From Candidatus Spongiihabitans thiooxidans (GTDB taxonomy: Bacteria; Pseudomonadota; Gammaproteobacteria; Arenicellales; Poriferihabitantaceae), in the NCBI GenBank assembly GCA_001543005.1, contig LFLB01000001.1:1-37119 (forward strand): a stretch of 37,119 nt of DNA, read 5' to 3'. Numbering within the stretch: the stretch's first letter is position 1; each line of letters begins with the position of its first letter. Position numbers and translations under genes: made by a program. Of this stretch, positions 16,951 through 24,657 are shown piece after piece. The notes beneath the pieces were generated by a model. It was not told where the DNA came from. It was given only the letters and a program-made list of their open reading frames with translations, and made no database searches.

Positions 16951-17760
16951 ATGAACGAATGGTTCAAAACATCCTTAGGGCATTCCATTATTAACCAGGA
17001 AAAGGAGAAGTGCGCCCAATTAGTTCCGTCAGGATACTATGCGCGCAGTCTGCAGATCGGGATTCCCTGGGCAAACTATTTTGAAGGCATAGAAGTGTCC
17101 TCACGATTTGTGATCGACACTCAATATCAGGCTCAATTCACCAACGGGCCGCATGAAAAAAATACGCAATGCCATTACGCCGTCTCATCCAGCAGCGCAT
17201 TGCCGTTTCCCGAAAAAACCCATGATTTGGTCATATTGCCGCACACGCTGGATTTTTGTCCCGACCCGCATGAAGTTCTACGGCAAACCAGTCAGATTCT
17301 GGTTGCCGAAGGTTGCATCGTAATCATTGGATTTAATTTAATCAGCTTTTACGGTGCGATAAAATTATTCACAAAGCATAAAAAAGGCGAGCCTGAAAAA
17401 AAGGTGCCACGGGACAGCCATGACGATAGCCATGACGATAGTCATTACTGTCGGGTGGGTCGGGTGCAGGATTGGCTGGCGCTACTTGGATTTGATTTGG
17501 TGGGCGCAGCGATGACATGCTATCAGCCACCCATGCAATCCGAAAAATGGCGGGACAAGCTGGCGTTTATCGAAAAAGCTGGGGAACGCTGGTGGCCGGG
17601 GTTAGGCGGGGTCTACGTGATTGTTGGTCGGAAACGAGAAATGGCGATGACGGCATTGCCGAAAAGCGCTAGAACATGGCATCGACTCATCCCGGGCATG
17701 GCTCAGCCCGTATCCCAGCGGGCCGCAAGAATTGGCTTGAAGCTAATCACAAAAAACTGA
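16951..17760 (+). CDS. YafS-like SAM-dependent methyltransferase
   Basis: 269 aa. The region resembling a class I methyltransferase core includes YYARSLQIGIPW near residue 30 and SSSALPFPEKTHDLVILPHTLDF, where the conserved acidic loop and strand 4 lie. It then has LRQTSQILVAEGCIVIIGFN. The position directly before rnhA and dnaQ is that of the yafS neighbourhood in gammaproteobacteria. The substrate is unknown. A DSHDDSHDDSHY stretch near residue 155 comes from a 12-bp DNA repeat and probably sits in a loop. It is divergent from dapE with a 144-bp gap. Confidence 0.75.
   Translation: MNEWFKTSLGHSIINQEKEKCAQLVPSGYYARSLQIGIPWANYFEGIEVSSRFVIDTQYQAQFTNGPHEKNTQCHYAVSSSSALPFPEKTHDLVILPHTLDFCPDPHEVLRQTSQILVAEGCIVIIGFNLISFYGAIKLFTKHKKGEPEKKVPRDSHDDSHDDSHYCRVGRVQDWLALLGFDLVGAAMTCYQPPMQSEKWRDKLAFIEKAGERWWPGLGGVYVIVGRKREMAMTALPKSARTWHRLIPGMAQPVSQRAARIGLKLITKN
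17413..17448. repeat. 12-bp triplication inside the methyltransferase gene
   Basis: Units GACAGCCATGAC, GATAGCCATGAC and GATAGTCATTAC run in tandem and encode the DSHD repeat. The frame is kept because the unit is a multiple of three. Confidence 0.85.
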
Positions 17761-17788
17761 GTGCTGGCTTGTTTGACATTAGGGCCCA

Positions 17789-17814
17789 GCATGAGAAGTA
17801 CGCATGAGGAGTAA
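17789..17814 (+). repeat. 13-bp duplication carrying the rnhA ribosome binding site
   Basis: GCATGAGAAGTAC (17789-17801) and GCATGAGGAGTAA (17802-17814) differ at two positions and are followed by GCATGG, the real rnhA start. The second copy supplies GAGGAG, a strong ribosome binding site 6 bp before the ATG. The upstream ATGs are followed by stops or fall out of frame. Confidence 0.7.
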
Positions 17815-17816
17815 GC

Positions 17817-18254
17817 ATGGCAGGTAAAGTGGTCATCTATACCGATGGCGCGTGTCGAGGAAATCCAGGCCCCGGGGGATGGGGGGCATTGTTAATATTC
17901 GGCGAACAAGAAAAAGAATTGTATGGCGGAGAGCGGGAAACCACAAATAACAGAATGGAATTGAGGGCCGCCATTGAGGCGCTAGGCGCACTGACCAAGA
18001 CTTGCGAAATAGAACTATACACCGATTCCGTTTATGTGAAAAACGGCATTCAGGCGTGGATGAAAAAATGGAAAACAAACAATTGGAAAACGGCGAATAA
18101 AAAACCGGTGAAGAATAGAGATCTTTGGGAGGCGTTGGACGATCTTTCATTCCAACATCGCATAAGTTGGCATTGGGTAAAGGGACACGCTGGCGATCCT
18201 GGTAATGAGCGTGCCGACGCGCTGGCGAATCGCGGAATTGACCAAGCCGATTGA
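17817..18254 (+). CDS. rnhA: ribonuclease HI
   Basis: 145 aa. It cuts the RNA strand of RNA-DNA hybrids (primer and R-loop removal). All catalytic residues are at E. coli positions: D10 in [10 protein letters not shown]48 in NRMELRA, D70 in LYTDSVYV, H124 in VKGHAG and D134 in ERADALA. The substrate-handle region [20 protein letters not shown] is intact. It is separated from dnaQ by 6 bp. The ATG at 17817 is preceded by GAGGAG. Confidence 0.96.
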   Translation: MAGKVVIYTDGACRGNPGPGGWGALLIFGEQEKELYGGERETTNNRMELRAAIEALGALTKTCEIELYTDSVYVKNGIQAWMKKWKTNNWKTANKKPVKNRDLWEALDDLSFQHRISWHWVKGHAGDPGNERADALANRGIDQAD

Positions 18255-18260
18255 CCAACA

Positions 18261-19022
18261 ATGAGTTCAATAAGACAAATAATTTTAGACACCGAGACCA
18301 CCGGGCTGGAACCCGGCCAGGGACATAAAATCATCGAAATAGGCGCCATTGAAATGATTGATCGGCGAATAACCGATAACAAATTTCATCGCTACATCAA
18401 TCCTCAGCGGGAGATCGAAGAAGCCGCGACTGAGATTCACGGCATTAGAAATCAAGACCTTGAAGACCACCCCGTGTTTGATGCCATCGCCGTGGAATTA
18501 TTGGAATTTCTCAAAGGCGCGGAGTTGATTATCCACAATGCGCCATTTGACCTTGGCTTTTTGAATCATGAGTTTAAGGTATTTGGACTCGGTGACGGCG
18601 TAATTGAACAACATTGCCAGGTGCTGGACACCCTGATGATGGCCAGACACAAGCATCCCGGGCAGAAAAACAGCCTGGATGCATTGTGCAAGCGTTATGG
18701 TGTGGACAATACCCAGCGCACCCTGCACGGGGCGTTATTGGATGCCGAGATTCTGGCGGACGTTTATCTGCAAATGACCGGCGGTCAGACGACATTGCTT
18801 GGCGAATCGGAAGCCTTGATCATGCAATCCGGGACAATGCAATCAAGCCAGCACAAGGAAGTAAAAATTAATCCCCAGGATGTAAAAAAACTAAACGTGA
18901 CTAAAGCGACCACGGAAGAACTCGAACAACATGCTAAATGGCTGGCGCTGTTGCGAAAGGAGTCGAAAGACGATGTGGTCTGGGATAAGGTGGCGGGTGG
19001 CGAGTTGGAAATGATGGAATGA
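18261..19022 (+). CDS. dnaQ: DNA polymerase III epsilon subunit (3'-5' proofreading exonuclease)
   Basis: 253 aa. The DEDDh exonuclease motifs are complete: ExoI ILDTETTGLE (D10, E12), ExoII IIHNAPFDLGFLNHEF and ExoIII HGALLDAEILADVY. After the exonuclease domain, QTTLLGE is a possible beta-clamp binding segment. A long C-terminal tail, which in E. coli binds the alpha subunit, follows. It is co-directional with rnhA. E. coli has the two divergent, so this tandem order is a lineage feature. Confidence 0.93.
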   Translation: MSSIRQIILDTETTGLEPGQGHKIIEIGAIEMIDRRITDNKFHRYINPQREIEEAATEIHGIRNQDLEDHPVFDAIAVELLEFLKGAELIIHNAPFDLGFLNHEFKVFGLGDGVIEQHCQVLDTLMMARHKHPGQKNSLDALCKRYGVDNTQRTLHGALLDAEILADVYLQMTGGQTTLLGESEALIMQSGTMQSSQHKEVKINPQDVKKLNVTKATTEELEQHAKWLALLRKESKDDVVWDKVAGGELEMME

Positions 19023-19048
19023 TTTGTATCGAAAATTGCAGGGTGCCG

Positions 19049-19054
19049 TATAAT
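19049..19054 (+). promoter_or_regulatory. -10 box downstream of dnaQ
   Basis: A perfect TATAAT lies 27 bp after the dnaQ stop. A TTGTAT (19024-19029) sits at an overlong 19-bp spacing. It may drive the small secreted-protein gene that starts at 19121. No tRNA is present here, unlike downstream of E. coli dnaQ. Confidence 0.4.
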
Positions 19055-19120
19055 GCCAAACGCAATAACGTCCGCGATTGGTTCGGCGTTAGATTTGCAA
19101 CCACGACTCAGAGAAATATC

Positions 19121-19421
19121 ATGACGAGAAAACAGTTAGTTATATGGTTGGCTTTAACGCTGACTGTTGGTGCACCGACAGCACAAGCGCAAGAAAAATG
19201 CGTTTGGGAGAGTGGTAGTTGCTTCGGCGTGAACTGGGTGACAGTTACAGCGAAGGATGTCGCTGGAATAGATATCAAGGCGCGAGCCAAACTCAAAAAC
19301 ACCGAGGTGTATTAGCTATTACACGACGCGCAATACGACTAACCTTTATACACATCAAACCTGCGCTCTCGTTATGGATACGGTTAATGGCAAACCGACC
19401 GTTGGCCGTGGCTTCGCCTAA
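19121..19421 (+). pseudogene. small secreted protein, frameshifted
   Basis: From the ATG at 19121 comes a clear signal peptide (MTRKQLVIWLALTLTVG, cleavage after AQA). A mature part with KCVWESGSCF follows, then an open frame to a TAG at 19313. Removing one base near 19313 lets the frame continue as SYYTTRNTTNLYTHQ, then CALVMDTVNGKPTVGRGFA, ending at 19421. The continuation looks like protein: hydrophilic, with Cys and a VNGKP turn. The original was about 100 aa with three Cys. I do not recognise the family. A genuine 64-aa product ending at 19315 is the alternative. Confidence 0.5.
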
Positions 19422-19560
19422 AAAACCAAACAAACTTGATAAATTTATCGCAAAAATATATGGTGAAATAACTTGGGCCACCTGAAGAGGGCGTCCCGCT
19501 TCGTTGTGCGCCGGTGATTTGTGGTAGCAAGATTACAAGATTAAATGTTATGAGGTGATT

Positions 19561-19773
19561 ATGAAAAACGCATATACCGCGGTAATTAAAAAAGAAAATG
19601 ATTGGTGGGTCGGGTGGATTGAGGAAGTTCCGGGGGTCAATTGCCAAGAGAAAACTCGTGATGAATTGAAAAGGACTTTGCGGGTTACGCTTAAAGAAGC
19701 GTTGGAGTTTAATCGCTATGATGCATTGTCGGCAGCGGGCGGCGGCTATGAGGAAGAAAGTATCGCAGTATGA
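19561..19773 (+). CDS. hicB: HicB-type antitoxin
   Basis: 70 aa from the ATG at 19561, with GAGGTG just upstream. A GTG at 19555 is the alternative. The HicB fold, a partial RNase H-like domain, shows in YTAVIKKENDWWVGWIEEVPGVNCQEKT, where the tryptophan and PGV turn are family marks. An amphipathic helix, LKRTLRVTLKEALEF, follows. It neutralises the HicA toxin encoded next and probably represses its own promoter, although no separate DNA-binding C-terminus is obvious in this short form. Its stop overlaps the hicA start. Confidence 0.85.
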   Translation: MKNAYTAVIKKENDWWVGWIEEVPGVNCQEKTRDELKRTLRVTLKEALEFNRYDALSAAGGGYEEESIAV

Positions 19774-19958
19774 AAAGAAGGGCGTTGCTGAAACACCTTC
19801 GCGAGCAAGGATGCGATCTTTTGAGAGAAGGCGGCAAACACTCGTGGTGGCATAATCCTGTGCTGAATAACCGCTCGGCAATTCCTCGGCATTCTGAGAT
19901 TACGGATATATTGGCAAACAAAATATGCCGGGATTTGAGCGTGGACCCAATCAAATAG
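19770..19958 (+). CDS. hicA: HicA-type toxin (mRNA interferase)
   Basis: 62 aa with a dsRBD-like fold. The catalytic His is in LREGGKHSWWHNP, followed by SAIPRHSEI, the usual HicA signature. It cleaves mRNA when free of HicB. The ATG overlaps the hicB stop (ATGA), so translation is coupled. The antitoxin-first order is the less common arrangement. Both genes look intact, so the pair should be active. Confidence 0.87.
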   Translation: MKRRALLKHLREQGCDLLREGGKHSWWHNPVLNNRSAIPRHSEITDILANKICRDLSVDPIK

Positions 19959-20115
19959 TTCCTAACTTCGCGCAAGAATGGTGGTTACGAGTATCGCTAC
20001 GATGTATTTACCCATCGCCCTTTTTTTGAACACGCACCAGAAAAAACAAGCGTTGTAAAAATCGCAACAGGAATGTTGACTAGCAACATCAGCATCACTG
20101 CTTAAAAAAGCGAGA

Positions 20116-20415
20116 TCAGGGAAGCGTTTTTTTATACGGCTTTACTTCCACGCTTTCATATACGCCGGCAATCACATAAGGATCGACGTCGGCCCACATC
20201 CGCGCGGCTTCCAGGGAATCAAACTCGGCGATGATCAAACTGCCGGTGAAACCGGCGACGCCCGGGTCTTCGCTGTCAATCGCAGGATTGGGTCCCGCAA
20301 CCAACAATCGGCCCTGGTCAACCAAATCCTTCAACCGCTCGACATGCGCCGGGCGCGTGGTTAGTCGGTTCTCCAGACTGTTTGCAACATCTTTTGCGTA
20401 AATGGTGTAATACAT
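20116..20415 (-). CDS. yciI: YciI family protein
   Basis: 99 aa, aligning end to end with E. coli YciI. Conserved residues include [11 protein letters not shown] (the His of the proposed Asp-His dyad), [23 protein letters not shown] and [13 protein letters not shown]. The biochemical role is uncertain; the family has a ferredoxin-like fold related to muconolactone isomerase. It is co-directional with yciB, starting 22 bp after its stop. Confidence 0.9.
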   Translation of the reverse strand: MYYTIYAKDVANSLENRLTTRPAHVERLKDLVDQGRLLVAGPNPAIDSEDPGVAGFTGSLIIAEFDSLEAARMWADVDPYVIAGVYESVEVKPYKKTLP

Positions 20416-20437
20416 TATTCATTCCTATATGTTTGGC

Positions 20438-21004
20438 CTATCTGTTTGGCTCATTCATTTTGATATGTTTGGACAGAAAAAACATCTGCACAATGATGAA
20501 CGCCAAGGTCAGTCCGAGCAATCCGAAGACCTTGAAGTTTACCCAGGTTGCGGTGCGGGTTGCCGCATCAGCGTCTGCATTGTAGTAAAACGCCACATAA
20601 AGATTGAGGCCGCCCATGACTAAAAAGAATATCGCCCAGGCCCGGTTCAGGCTTTTCCACACAACATCGGGCAAGGCGATTTGCTTGCCCATGACATATT
20701 CCAATGCGGATTTTTTCGCGAACAACAACATGCCGACAATCACCCCGGAAAACAGCCAATTGACCACGGTGGGTTTCCATTTTATGAATACGTCGTCTTT
20801 TAGCAATATGGTCAGACCGCCAAAAAAAGTGATGATAACCAAAGTTATGATATGCATCGATTCAAATCGGCGATTTTTCATCCAGAATACCGTAACCTGG
20901 ATAAATGTGGCGATAATTGCCGCCCCGGTGGCGGCGTAAATATCGTAAAATTTGAATGTGCCAAAAAATATCAGCAAGGGGAACAGATCGAACAGGAGTT
21001 TCAT
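20438..21004 (-). CDS. yciB: inner-membrane-spanning protein YciB (septation protein A)
   Basis: 188 aa with about five membrane helices. The start MKLLFDLFPLLIFF, the motif KWKPTVVNWLFS and the segment LNRAWAIFFLVMGGLNLYVAF are specific YciB/IspA signatures. It affects cell envelope and division in enterobacteria through contacts with envelope-synthesis proteins. The ATG at 21004 has an AGGAG 6 bp upstream. It lies before yciI in one transcription unit. Confidence 0.92.
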   Translation of the reverse strand: MKLLFDLFPLLIFFGTFKFYDIYAATGAAIIATFIQVTVFWMKNRRFESMHIITLVIITFFGGLTILLKDDVFIKWKPTVVNWLFSGVIVGMLLFAKKSALEYVMGKQIALPDVVWKSLNRAWAIFFLVMGGLNLYVAFYYNADADAATRTATWVNFKVFGLLGLTLAFIIVQMFFLSKHIKMNEPNR

Positions 21005-21055
21005 GGTTGCGACATTTGAATTTAAGTGTGTTTAATTGGTGGAAAGTTTAAAAGC

Positions 21056-21799
21056 ATGAGAGTATACGAAGTTGGTCGCAATGAAGTAAACAAATTAATG
21101 AAGCAAGCAAAATCAAACAAGAAAAATCAAGCAAGAAAAATCAAACAAGCAAAGAGGTTCAAAATTACCAATAAGAAATACATTGTTGTGGAAGGCCCGA
21201 TTGGGGTGGGGAAAACAACCCTGGCCAAAAAGATTGCGTCGTCCCTCGGCGCCGCCTTGATGCTGGAGCAATCGTCTGAAAATCCGTTTCTGGAGCGGTT
21301 TTATAAATCCCCCGAACAATATGCCCTGCAAACCCAGTTATATTTCCTTTTCCAACGGGTACACCAATTAAGCGAGCTTCGCCAGGGTGATCTATTTACG
21401 CCCCTTCGGATTGCTGATTTTATGCTGGAAAAGGATCCGTTATTTGCGCATATAACATTGGATGAAGACGAATTATACTTGTACGAGCAGGTTTACCAAC
21501 AACTTGCTATGGAAGTGCCAGTCCCGGATTTGGTGATTTATTTGCAAGCGCCCACCGACGTGTTGGTGAGCCGCATACGCAGAAGAGGGGTGTTGTTTGA
21601 ACGCAACATGGAACGCGATTATTTGGAGCAGCTAACCGAATCCTACGCCCGATATTTTTTGTCATACCACAATTCGGCGTTATTAATGATTAACGCGGAA
21701 AGCTTGAATTTTCTGAATAATGATGAGCACTATGAGTTGTTGTTACAGGAAATATACACCATTTCATCCGGACGACACTATTTTAACCCGATAATCTAG
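21056..21799 (+). CDS. deoxynucleoside kinase (deoxyadenosine/deoxyguanosine kinase-like)
   Basis: 247 aa from the ATG at 21056. The ATG at 21098 is also possible, and the conserved domain begins only at about residue 42. Key motifs are P-loop EGPIGVGKTT, FLERFY, the ADFMLEKD segment, LQAPTDVLVSRIRRRG (base-selecting and LID arginines) and RNMERDYLEQL. It phosphorylates deoxynucleosides for salvage. The N-terminal extension is Lys/Gln/Asn-rich and made from a 14-bp DNA repeat, so it is probably a disordered tail. It is divergent from yciB. Confidence 0.85.
   Translation: MRVYEVGRNEVNKLMKQAKSNKKNQARKIKQAKRFKITNKKYIVVEGPIGVGKTTLAKKIASSLGAALMLEQSSENPFLERFYKSPEQYALQTQLYFLFQRVHQLSELRQGDLFTPLRIADFMLEKDPLFAHITLDEDELYLYEQVYQQLAMEVPVPDLVIYLQAPTDVLVSRIRRRGVLFERNMERDYLEQLTESYARYFLSYHNSALLMINAESLNFLNNDEHYELLLQEIYTISSGRHYFNPII
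21111..21152. repeat. 14-bp triplication in the kinase 5' end
   Basis: Units AATCAAACAAGAAA, AATCAAGCAAGAAA and AATCAAACAAGCAA are in tandem. Three 14-bp units add 42 bp, keeping the frame, although a single unit would not. Confidence 0.85.
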
Positions 21800-21801
21800 C
21801 C

Positions 21802-22215
21802 ATGCCTGACCCATTCCTAGAAAACCCGTTCCGAAAAAACCATGCCCCGTCATTGCGCACCGTGGCCATGCCTGCGGATGCCAACCCGAGTGGCGATATT
21901 TTTGGAGGATGGATAATGTCGCAAATGGATTTGGCAGGGGCGATCTATGCGAGCTACATCGTCAAGGGGCGGCTCGTCACCGTGGCGGTCAAAGGCATGA
22001 CCTTCCACCTGCCAGTTTTCATCGGCGATCAGGTGAGTTGCTATTGCAAAACTTCAAGAATCGGCACGACCTCGATTTCCGTACACATCGAAACCTGGGT
22101 CAGGCGTAAGCAATCGGCTGAACAAAATCTGAAAGTAACCGAGGCGACCTACACGTATGTCTCAATTGACGAACACCGAAAACCAATTGCTATACAGCGT
22201 ATTGACAACGAATAA
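21802..22215 (+). CDS. yciA: acyl-CoA thioesterase YciA
   Basis: 137 aa, a hotdog-fold thioesterase. SLRTVAMPADANPSGDIFGG holds the catalytic Asp region, followed by VTVAVKGMTFHLPVFIGDQV and the helix SQMDLAGAIYA. It hydrolyses a wide range of acyl-CoAs. The start is 2 bp after the kinase stop codon, so it is translationally linked to it. The 3' end is overlapped by a 14-bp tandem duplication that includes the stop codon. Confidence 0.9.
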   Translation: MPDPFLENPFRKNHAPSLRTVAMPADANPSGDIFGGWIMSQMDLAGAIYASYIVKGRLVTVAVKGMTFHLPVFIGDQVSCYCKTSRIGTTSISVHIETWVRRKQSAEQNLKVTEATYTYVSIDEHRKPIAIQRIDNE

Positions 22216-22238
22216 CAGCAGGCTAATAACAGCAGGCT
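22211..22238. repeat. 14-bp tandem duplication at the yciA stop
   Basis: AATAACAGCAGGCT occurs twice perfectly (22211-22224, 22225-22238), with a partial third AATAAC. The first copy includes the yciA stop codon TAA. Confidence 0.9.
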
Positions 22239-22254
22239 AATAACGGTTGGACAA

Positions 22255-23565
22255 TTATTTTTGCGAGTTCTCCAGTGCCTGCTCAAGGTCCCACAAAATA
22301 TCGTTAATACTTTCAATGCCCACCGAAATCCTGACCATATCCGCGTTGATACCGGCTTTAAGTTGTTGTTCCTCGTTGAGCTGACGATGGGTCGTGGAAG
22401 CGGGATGGATGACCAGGGTTTTAGCATCGCCGACATTGGCCAGATGGCTCAGAAATTGCACGCTTTCGATAAACTTCGCGCCGGCTTTCTGACCACCACG
22501 AACACCAAATGTAAGAATTGAGCCGGCGCCTTTGGGCAGGTATTTTTTGCCCAGTTCAAAATACGGATTATCCGGATCTCCGGCGTATTTTACCCAACTG
22601 ACATTTTTGTTTGATTTCAGAAAATCCACCACTTTTTCCGCATTCTCGACATGACGCTGCATACGCAACGGCAGAGTTTCCAGCCCTTGCAACATCATAA
22701 AAGCGTTAAATGGGCTGATAGTGGGCCCCATTGTACGCAATGTTTCGCAGCGCGCTTTCATGGTATAGGCGAAGTCGCCGAAGGTTTCCCAGAATTTAAC
22801 GCCGTGATAACCCTCGGATGGGTCAGTCATATCCGGAAATTTTCCGTTACCCCAGTCAAACTTTCCGGACTCGACAACAATGCCGCCCATTGAGGTGCCA
22901 TGACCGCAGATGAACTTGGTAGCGGAATGCACCACCAGATCAGCGCCATGTTCAAACGGTCGGCACAGATAAGGAGAGGCGAAGGTATTATCGATGACCA
23001 GTGGCAGTTCATGGGCATGTGCAATCTCGGCAATGGCTTCCAGATCAAGCACATTGTTATTGGGGTTGCCCACTGTTTCCCCGTAAACCGCCCGGGTTTT
23101 ATCGGTGATGGCATCTGCAAAGTTTTGTGGATCATCCGGGTCCACAAAAATCGTTTTAATGCCCATGCGCTTGAATGTCAGCGCAAATTGCGTAACCGTG
23201 CCACCGTACAGCGTACGCGCTGAGACCAGTTCATCGCCTTGTTTAAGAAGGGTCAGCAATGCCGTCATTTGCGCCGCCATGCCGGTGCTGGTGGCCACTG
23301 CCGCTCGTCCGCCTTCCAACGCCGCCATACGCTCCTCGAACATGGCAGTGGTCGGATTCATCAGGCGGGTGTAGATATTGCCGAAGGTTTGCAGGTTAAA
23401 TAAACTGGCCGCATGCTCGGTGTCGTCAAATACATAGGACGCAGTTTGGTAAATCGGTGTGGCTCTGGCGCCGGTAGCCGGATCAGGTTGGGTTCCGGCA
23501 TGCAGGCACAGCGTGTCAAATTCAAATTCGTGATCAGCCATGTTATCGGTCATGTTATCGGTCAT
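22255..23565 (-). CDS. metY: O-acetylhomoserine aminocarboxypropyltransferase (sulfhydrylase)
   Basis: 436 aa, a PLP enzyme that makes homocysteine from O-acetylhomoserine and sulfide. It is longer than metZ, as MetY proteins are. Motifs: FDTLCLHAGTQPDP at the start, YTRLMNPTTAMFEER, STGMAAQMTALL, DNTFASPYLCRP, PLP lysine K217 in HSATKFICGHGT, and HPASTTHRQL. The first residues MTDNMTDNMADH come from a 12-bp duplication of the start codon, so ATGs at 23565, 23553 and 23541 are all possible starts. It lies 8 bp after the CoA-binding protein gene, a frequent pairing. Confidence 0.93.
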   Translation of the reverse strand: MTDNMTDNMADHEFEFDTLCLHAGTQPDPATGARATPIYQTASYVFDDTEHAASLFNLQTFGNIYTRLMNPTTAMFEERMAALEGGRAAVATSTGMAAQMTALLTLLKQGDELVSARTLYGGTVTQFALTFKRMGIKTIFVDPDDPQNFADAITDKTRAVYGETVGNPNNNVLDLEAIAEIAHAHELPLVIDNTFASPYLCRPFEHGADLVVHSATKFICGHGTSMGGIVVESGKFDWGNGKFPDMTDPSEGYHGVKFWETFGDFAYTMKARCETLRTMGPTISPFNAFMMLQGLETLPLRMQRHVENAEKVVDFLKSNKNVSWVKYAGDPDNPYFELGKKYLPKGAGSILTFGVRGGQKAGAKFIESVQFLSHLANVGDAKTLVIHPASTTHRQLNEEQQLKAGINADMVRISVGIESINDILWDLEQALENSQK

Positions 23566-23570
23566 GTTAC
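23539..23570. repeat. 12-bp duplication of the metY start codon
   Basis: CATGTTATCGGT occurs at 23539-23550 and 23551-23562, followed by CATGTTAC. Each copy contains the reverse of an in-frame ATG, giving metY three stacked starts. Confidence 0.9.
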
Positions 23571-23573
23571 GGC

Positions 23574-24044
23574 CTAGTTTGAAATAACCTTGATGCGTGA
23601 AGATGAAATTATTTTAGTGTCCACGCCGATAAAATTAAGTCCGCCAAAAATGCGCGCATGTTCGATTTTGAGGCATTTATTCATGACAAATTTTAAGTTT
23701 GCGTCTTGCGCCAACTTCTGTGCTTCCTGATTAATGATGCCGAGTTGTAGCCAAAGCACCTTTGCGCCAATTTTGATGGCTTGCCGCGCATAATCCGGGG
23801 TTGTGTCGGCGCGCTGAAAGAGATCGACGATATCCACCGGATGAGGAATCGAAGCCAGGTCGGGGTAACATTTTTGCCCCAGGATTTCTTCATGGTTCGG
23901 ATTGACCGGAATTATTTTGTAACCGTGATCAACCAGATATTTGCCGACGAAGTAACTGGGGCGATGCCATTTGTCGGAAAGCCCGACTATTGCCACCGTA
24001 TTGTTTTCCAGCAAAATTCTCCGCAATGCGTTGGTGTTGAGCAT
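23574..24044 (-). CDS. CoA-binding (YccU-type) protein
   Basis: 156 aa with a Rossmann-like CoA-binding domain, as in succinyl-CoA synthetase alpha. Marks are TVAIVGLSDKWHRPSYFVG, GYKIIPVNPN, VDIVDLFQRAD, KVLWLQLGI and the end MNKCLKIEHARI. YccU-type proteins bind CoA; a reaction is not established. It is first in an operon with metY and preceded by a strong promoter flanked by inverted repeats. Confidence 0.87.
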   Translation of the reverse strand: MLNTNALRRILLENNTVAIVGLSDKWHRPSYFVGKYLVDHGYKIIPVNPNHEEILGQKCYPDLASIPHPVDIVDLFQRADTTPDYARQAIKIGAKVLWLQLGIINQEAQKLAQDANLKFVMNKCLKIEHARIFGGLNFIGVDTKIISSSRIKVISN

Positions 24045-24104
24045 AATTATTTTTGCGCCGATTCCTGTTATTGTTTAATCAGAGGCTCCATTAAATAAAA
24101 CGCC

Positions 24105-24147
24105 TTGTTTGATCATATTGTATTTCACCGCATTGTAAATCAAACAA
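24105..24147 (-). promoter_or_regulatory. promoter of the CoA-binding protein/metY operon within a 9-bp inverted repeat
   Basis: On the minus strand TTTACA (24139-24134) and TATGAT (24117-24112) with 16 bp between form a good promoter. Perfect 9-bp arms TTGTTTGAT (24105-24113) and ATCAAACAA (24139-24147) overlap its two boxes. This is a natural layout for a regulator that covers the promoter. It does not match the MetJ box. Confidence 0.55.
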
Positions 24148-24227
24148 CTCGATGAATAAAAATAATTTTTACCAACACGGCCCAACACAACCTGAATAAA
24201 TGTGCCGCTCGCACATTCCGCTCCGCA

Positions 24228-24608
24228 TTATTCCAACCCCGTTTCTTCAATTACTTTTTTCGCCACTCGAAAGCATTCCAGCGATTGCGGCACGCCGCAA
24301 TAAATGGCGACGACGTGGATGATTGCGCGCAATTGCTTTTTGGTCACGCCATTGGTGATTGCGCCGCGGCAGTGTATTTCCCATTCGTGCATTTTCCCCA
24401 AGGCGCCGAGCATAGTCAGGTTCATCATCGAGCGGGTTTTTTCATCGATGGAATCGTCGCCCCAACCGAAACCCCAGCACCATTCCGTCATCATTTCCTG
24501 AAAAGGCAGGGTGAAGTCATCCGCGGCCTCAAGATTTTTCTCTACATATTCCGCGCCAAGGGTGGCCTTGCGTTTTGCCAGGCCTAATTCAAAACGTTTT
24601 TTATCCAT
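24228..24608 (-). CDS. carboxymuconolactone decarboxylase family protein
   Basis: 126 aa, all helical, AhpD/CMD-like fold. MDKKRFELGLAKRKATLG and RSMMNLTMLGALG are family marks, followed by HEWEIHCRGAITNGVTKKQL and VAIYCGVPQSLECFRVA. It has the 4-carboxymuconolactone decarboxylase pattern rather than the AhpD CxxC motif, so a decarboxylase or related role is more likely than peroxidase. No other protocatechuate-pathway gene is in the window, so the true substrate is open. It lies downstream of the BKACE gene on the same strand. Confidence 0.83.
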   Translation of the reverse strand: MDKKRFELGLAKRKATLGAEYVEKNLEAADDFTLPFQEMMTEWCWGFGWGDDSIDEKTRSMMNLTMLGALGKMHEWEIHCRGAITNGVTKKQLRAIIHVVAIYCGVPQSLECFRVAKKVIEETGLE

Positions 24609-24657
24609 AGTGATCTCTTCAGGTTTGTTGATTCCCGGAGCTTAAGGAATCTGTTAA

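Noticed and set aside
17833..18270. 145-aa open frame antisense to rnhA
   Set aside because: It has the same length as rnhA only by mirroring; no family features, whereas rnhA has all its catalytic residues.
19023..19120. Possible tRNA gene downstream of dnaQ, as in E. coli
   Set aside because: A GGTTCGG stretch recalls a T-arm, but no acceptor stem or anticodon arm can be folded.
20105..20135. Terminator-like A-run/T-run hairpin
   Set aside because: The T-run is inside the yciI coding sequence and the stem is mostly A-T.
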